The notes under the pieces: model-generated | What the model was told of the DNA's origin: nothing | Seen by the model: the letters and a program-made list of their open reading frames with translations, nothing else | The model's database searches: none | In this document: positions 59,439 through 62,183 of the stretch, one piece after another | Layout of the letters: each line of letters starts with the position of its first letter | Position numbering within the stretch: the stretch's first letter is position 1 | Assembly (NCBI RefSeq): GCF_042686175.1 | Contig: NZ_JBHUOR010000136.1 | Coordinates: 1 to 62,183, forward strand | Length of the DNA stretch: 62,183 bases | Reading direction: 5' to 3' | Source: Kurthia populi | Lineage (GTDB): Bacteria; Bacillota; Bacilli; Bacillales_A; Planococcaceae | Made by a program: the position numbers and the translations under genes

Positions 59439-59900
59439 TTAACTAAAAATATTTAGTTGATCTTCTGTAATGCCTTTGATTAATTTTAGTTCACTACGTA
59501 AAAATTTCTGTGCATGATCTAGCATTTCTTTTTCACTTGTATTTAATGCTTTTTCTTTTTTTAAACGGCTTAAGTCGCGTACAACTTCAGCACAATCTTG
59601 CATACTACCAGTTTTTACTTTAGTTGTATTTAATGTATAGCGTTGTTTCCATGGTAGTACTTCTTCAGACTGCTCGTGCTGAAATACTTGGATAATATGA
59701 TTTAATTCTACAATATCTGTAACGGGACGGATATTTGAACTTAGTATTTTATCTTTAGGTATTGTAATTTGCATATTACTGATAGCCATTTCAATAACAT
59801 AATATAATTGTTTTTGTCCTGATATTTCTTTTTCTTCTACTGCTTTTATTGTACCCGCACCTTGCATTGGATAAATAATGTTTTCACCAATTTGAAACAT
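59439..59900 (-). CDS. CarD/CdnL-family transcription regulator
   Basis: A 153-residue protein. The N-terminal RNA-polymerase-interaction (Tudor-like) domain is FQIGENIIYPMQGAGTIKAVEEKEISGQKQLYYVIEM. A helical C-terminal domain spans about 75-153. CarD proteins bind the RNA polymerase beta subunit and modulate open-complex stability. I place the start at the ATG at 59900 because GGAGGTG lies upstream of it; the GTG at 59909 is inside that site. It is a single gene. Confidence 0.85.
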   Translation of the reverse strand: MFQIGENIIYPMQGAGTIKAVEEKEISGQKQLYYVIEMAISNMQITIPKDKILSSNIRPVTDIVELNHIIQVFQHEQSEEVLPWKQRYTLNTTKVKTGSMQDCAEVVRDLSRLKKEKALNTSEKEMLDHAQKFLRSELKLIKGITEDQLNIFS

Positions 59901-60263
59901 CGAATCCACCTCCGTTTATAGTCATCTATTTCATAATAACATTTAAACGTAATTTTATCAAATTTTTAATGATAGCATAAAGTTATTTTTCGTGTCAAAT
60001 TATTTCTATTAAAAAATCATTGATAATAATATGGATAGAAAAAATAAGACAATTATAATAATAATTTATTAAAAATAACCTCTTATATTTTAAAATAATG
60101 CGACTTTAGAATGGATATTCAGCGTTGTACAAATGACAGGAATTTGTTATATTCAATACAAAGTGAATACGTTGGTTTTAAAAAATATTGAATTTAGTTT
60201 ATAGGTAAGTAAATAGGGTATGTGGGACTGTTGGAATAGAGAAAATCAGAGGGTGAAGCTACG
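59901..60263. other. AT-rich intergenic region
   Basis: About 360 bases with no gene-like frame and no clear hairpin. It separates the divergent CarD-type gene and the coiled-coil gene and should hold both promoters. Confidence 0.5.
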
Positions 60264-60548
60264 ATGGAATTTAGTGCAAATGATGTTTATTTAACGTGCG
60301 TATTACAAAATTATGAAAATGCAATCAATCTACATATGAAGCGCTTGTCTGATTATGAGCAAAGCATTGCAGGCTATGAGCAAGATTTAAAAGAATTTAG
60401 TCTTGAAGAGCAACAAATGAATGCGGAAGCAAAAACCATTTATATTGAGTTGCAACTGTTATTAGAAGAGATGCGTGTAGATGCGGCGACATTAAAGCGT
60501 CATATTAATGAATGCCAGCAAAAGATTGAGCGTTTGAAACAAATATAA
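60264..60548 (+). CDS. Small coiled-coil protein, unknown
   Basis: A 94-residue, almost wholly helical protein with heptad-like hydrophobics (SDYEQSIAGYEQDLKEFSLEE, ELQLLLEEMRVDAATLKRHI). No family recognised. The ATG at 60264 follows AGAGGGTGAAG. It is a single gene with a strong terminator. Confidence 0.6.
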   Translation: MEFSANDVYLTCVLQNYENAINLHMKRLSDYEQSIAGYEQDLKEFSLEEQQMNAEAKTIYIELQLLLEEMRVDAATLKRHINECQQKIERLKQI

Positions 60549-60553
60549 TGATG

Positions 60554-60593
60554 AAAAGCAGGTAACATGTGGGGGCATGTTACTTGCTTTTTT
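60554..60593. terminator. Strong terminator
   Basis: AAAAGCAGGTAACATG pairs with CATGTTACTTGCTTTT (one mismatch), followed by T. It serves the convergent genes on both sides. Confidence 0.9.
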
Positions 60594-60600
60594 CATACGA

Positions 60601-60855
60601 TTAAATCGAACCGATAGATAAACCAATAATGAAATACAATGTTGTAATAAATCCAGCAAAGAGTAACCATAAAACTAAAAACGAACGCTTGCCTTTAATA
60701 AATACGTAAAGACTAACGCCGAAAGCTAAAAATGAAGCAGTAATACCCCAAAAATCCCACACATAGCCATTCGGTATGAGATAAAAGCTTTTTGTTAAAA
60801 AGAATAGTAGAAATAAGCTATGATAATAAAAAATACCCCAGAGTAACCCATTCAT
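60601..60855 (-). CDS. Small membrane protein, unknown
   Basis: An 84-residue protein with three hydrophobic segments (about 3-22, 32-50 and 58-82). The start is the ATG at 60855, after GGGGCAGGG; the longer frame to 60918 lacks a ribosome binding site. Function unknown. Confidence 0.55.
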   Translation of the reverse strand: MNGLLWGIFYYHSLFLLFFLTKSFYLIPNGYVWDFWGITASFLAFGVSLYVFIKGKRSFLVLWLLFAGFITTLYFIIGLSIGSI

Positions 60856-61021
60856 AGACCCTGCCCCTTCTGTTTTCACTATATAAAAGAAGCATAAATG
60901 TGTCAAAAATGTGTACATATTGGTTTTAGATTTATTTGTTTTGGGAAAAGATAAACAAAGCCGAGATATGAAATGATTCGTATACCCGACTTAAATGAGT
61001 AATTGGTATGGAGGGATTTTT

Positions 61022-61309
61022 ATGAATTTAGAACGTTTACAATATAGTTTTATTAAAGAATTAGAGCGCAAAAACACAAAAATTTGTGCTGCTGATTATG
61101 GTGTTGACGTTGCAAAATTTCAACATTTTGTATATCAGCTACAAAAAGATGGCTATATTAGCAACGTACATTTAGCTCCAGAGGGCGGCTTAGATTTGAA
61201 AAAAGCAGAAATTACTTATACGGGAATGAAATACTTAGCAGAGCATTTTGAGTGGATTATGCCGTATCGTGATGTGGTTGACCGAAAAGTTTGGATTGCA
61301 CAATCATAA
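61022..61309 (+). CDS. YjcQ-family protein
   Basis: A 95-residue protein with the YjcQ pattern: an N-terminal helix (LERLQYSFIKELER), a winged-helix-like middle (DYGVDVAKFQHFVYQLQKDGYISNVHLA) and LTxxGxxYL-type helix (ITYTGMKYLAEH). The fold suggests DNA binding, but no function is established. ATGGAGGG lies 7 bases before the ATG at 61022. Confidence 0.75.
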   Translation: MNLERLQYSFIKELERKNTKICAADYGVDVAKFQHFVYQLQKDGYISNVHLAPEGGLDLKKAEITYTGMKYLAEHFEWIMPYRDVVDRKVWIAQS

Positions 61310-61322
61310 TTATAGATTATTC

Positions 61323-61351
61323 ACGCGGTGCAACAAGCATCGCGTTTTTTT
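61323..61351 (+). terminator. Terminator after the YjcQ-type gene
   Basis: ACGCGGTGC pairs with GCATCGCGT (one mismatch), followed by eight T. Confidence 0.8.
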
Positions 61352-61392
61352 TAGTTTCACCGTATAATGAATGGACGAAGGAGAGATGAACG

Positions 61393-62082
61393 ATGTCGAT
61401 TCATGAACGTCTAAAGGCAGTGCAAGAGCCATCTTACCGAGAATTTACAAAAAAATTAATTCCGAATGAGCCAGATATTTTAGGTGTGCGTATTCCTGTG
61501 CTTCGCCAGCTAGCAAAAGAAATTATAAAAGATGAGCCGCTTACTTTTTTAGCAGAAGTAGAAAATCGCTATTTTGAAGAAACACAGCTAGAAGGCTTTG
61601 TTATTGGCATGATGAAAATGCCTGCAGAGGAACGTATTCCTTATGTGGAGGCATTTATTCCAAAAATCCGCAATTGGTCGGTATGTGATGGCTTTTGCTC
61701 AGCACTAAAAGATGCAAAAAAAAATCAAGCGCTTTACTGGGTACTTGTGGAAAAGTATGCCGCAAGTGATCAAGCGTATGATCAACGTTTTGCAGCGGTG
61801 ATGATGCTCAATTATTATATTAATGACGACTACACCGAAAAAAGTTTAGCGCTATTAGATACGCTGAAGCATGATGATTATTATGTTCGTATGGGTGTCG
61901 CATGGTCAGTGTCCATGTTCTTTATTCGAAAACCGATTGAAACGATGCCATATTTACATCAGAATACATTGGATGACTGGACGTATAATAAGGCTTTATC
62001 GAAAATTACAGAGTCGCTTCGTGTATCGAAGGAAACGAAAGATCGTATTCGTGCAATGAAGCGTAAAAAGAAAGTGTATTGA
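61393..62082 (+). CDS. DNA alkylation repair protein, AlkD-like HEAT-repeat family
   Basis: A 229-residue all-helical protein. ILGVRIPVLRQLAKEI is the family's opening block. NWSVCDGFCSAL carries the conserved Trp and Asp of the AlkD active site, and YDQRFAAVMMLNYYI and YVRMGVAWSVSMFF are HEAT-like repeats. AlkD glycosylases remove 3- and 7-alkylpurines without base flipping. GAAGGAGAG precedes the ATG. An IS200/IS605-type element end begins right after the stop. Confidence 0.9.
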   Translation: MSIHERLKAVQEPSYREFTKKLIPNEPDILGVRIPVLRQLAKEIIKDEPLTFLAEVENRYFEETQLEGFVIGMMKMPAEERIPYVEAFIPKIRNWSVCDGFCSALKDAKKNQALYWVLVEKYAASDQAYDQRFAAVMMLNYYINDDYTEKSLALLDTLKHDDYYVRMGVAWSVSMFFIRKPIETMPYLHQNTLDDWTYNKALSKITESLRVSKETKDRIRAMKRKKKVY

Positions 62083-62183
62083 ACTACCCCCACTTAGCCG
62101 TTCTTGGAACGTTGCTTGAAGTGGGAGATTCCTACGAACAGTGCTTGCTTGTTTCCAGTTGCTCGAAACAGCGGCTTCACTTT
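62083..62183 (-). mobile_element. Right end of an IS200/IS605-family (TnpB-type) element, partial
   Basis: Read on the minus strand, the sequence ends ...GTTCGTAGGAATCTCCCACT ... AAGTGGGGGTAGTTCA. This is the typical end of TnpB/IS1341-type elements as I remember them. A hairpin (CCCACTT/AAGTGGG) encloses an inner CGTTC/GAACG stem. In these elements this end is also the 3' part of the omega (reRNA) guide RNA. The tnpB gene itself would lie beyond the window, transcribed towards alkD. A frame on the minus strand stays open to TAA at 62094-62096 and could be its C-terminus. Confidence 0.55.

Overview
The window looks like chromosomal DNA of a low-GC Gram-positive bacterium of the Bacillales. 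The best guess is a Planococcaceae member near Lysinibacillus or Solibacillus; this is inference. Supporting signs are strong GGAGG-type ribosome binding sites, U-rich hairpin terminators between most transcription units, an FMN-riboswitch rib operon, CsoR/CopZA, a sigma-B-like promoter, a sortase-anchored surface protein, and an ATP-grasp ligase resembling the D-aspartate ligases that build Lys-D-Asp peptidoglycan bridges.

Layout. 0-7 kb: ECF sigma/anti-sigma pair, a secreted-protein gene broken by an amber codon, a lipoprotein, a methyltransferase, a beta-lactamase-fold hydrolase and panBCD. 7-11 kb: a 1239-residue LPXTG adhesin with a 36-unit PPVVE stalk. 11-28 kb: mixed housekeeping and accessory genes (DHA2 exporter, cell-wall ligase, tartrate/malate-type dehydrogenase, signal peptidase, subtilase, NlpC/P60 hydrolase, succinate-semialdehyde dehydrogenase, a small stress membrane protein, a large HTH protein). 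28.9-36 kb: a tight seven-gene acyl-CoA operon. 36-40 kb: gene debris, secreted unknowns, then tandem FMN riboswitches and ribE-ribB-ribH. 40-48 kb: a FusB-type EF-G-binding protein behind a probable leader peptide, kptA, a LURP-one protein and a 1286-residue secreted phosphoesterase. 48-55 kb: an AMP-forming acyl-CoA ligase, a chimeric pair of pseudogenes, a nitronate monooxygenase, a MarR/MFS pair and a transglutaminase-like protein. 55-62 kb: csoR-copZ-copA with three matching operators, tRNA-Arg, cspA, a CarD-type regulator, yjcQ-like and alkD-like genes, and the end of what looks like an IS200/IS605-family element at the right edge.

Most notable. (1) The seven-gene operon (ADP-forming acyl-CoA synthetase, two MaoC hydratases, thiolase-fold protein, DUF35, two acyl-CoA dehydrogenases) has the gene content of the mycobacterial igr operon, which removes the last steroid side-chain carbons by retro-aldol cleavage. 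The thiolase-fold protein carries Tyr where thiolases have catalytic His, at the spacing I recall for the aldolase Ltp2. (2) The FusB-like gene sits behind a 12-codon ORF and a hairpin whose loop is complementary to its ribosome binding site, the arrangement of translational attenuation. (3) Two complete FMN riboswitches, each with its own terminator, precede a rib operon that lacks ribD and ribA. (4) A palindromic repeat of about 140 bp occurs four times between genes.

Genome decay is visible at several points: an amber codon after a signal peptide, two truncated MFS genes, a quinone oxidoreductase with a lost N-terminus and a poly-A frameshift, and an orphan 46-codon fragment. All functions are read from sequence without database searches.
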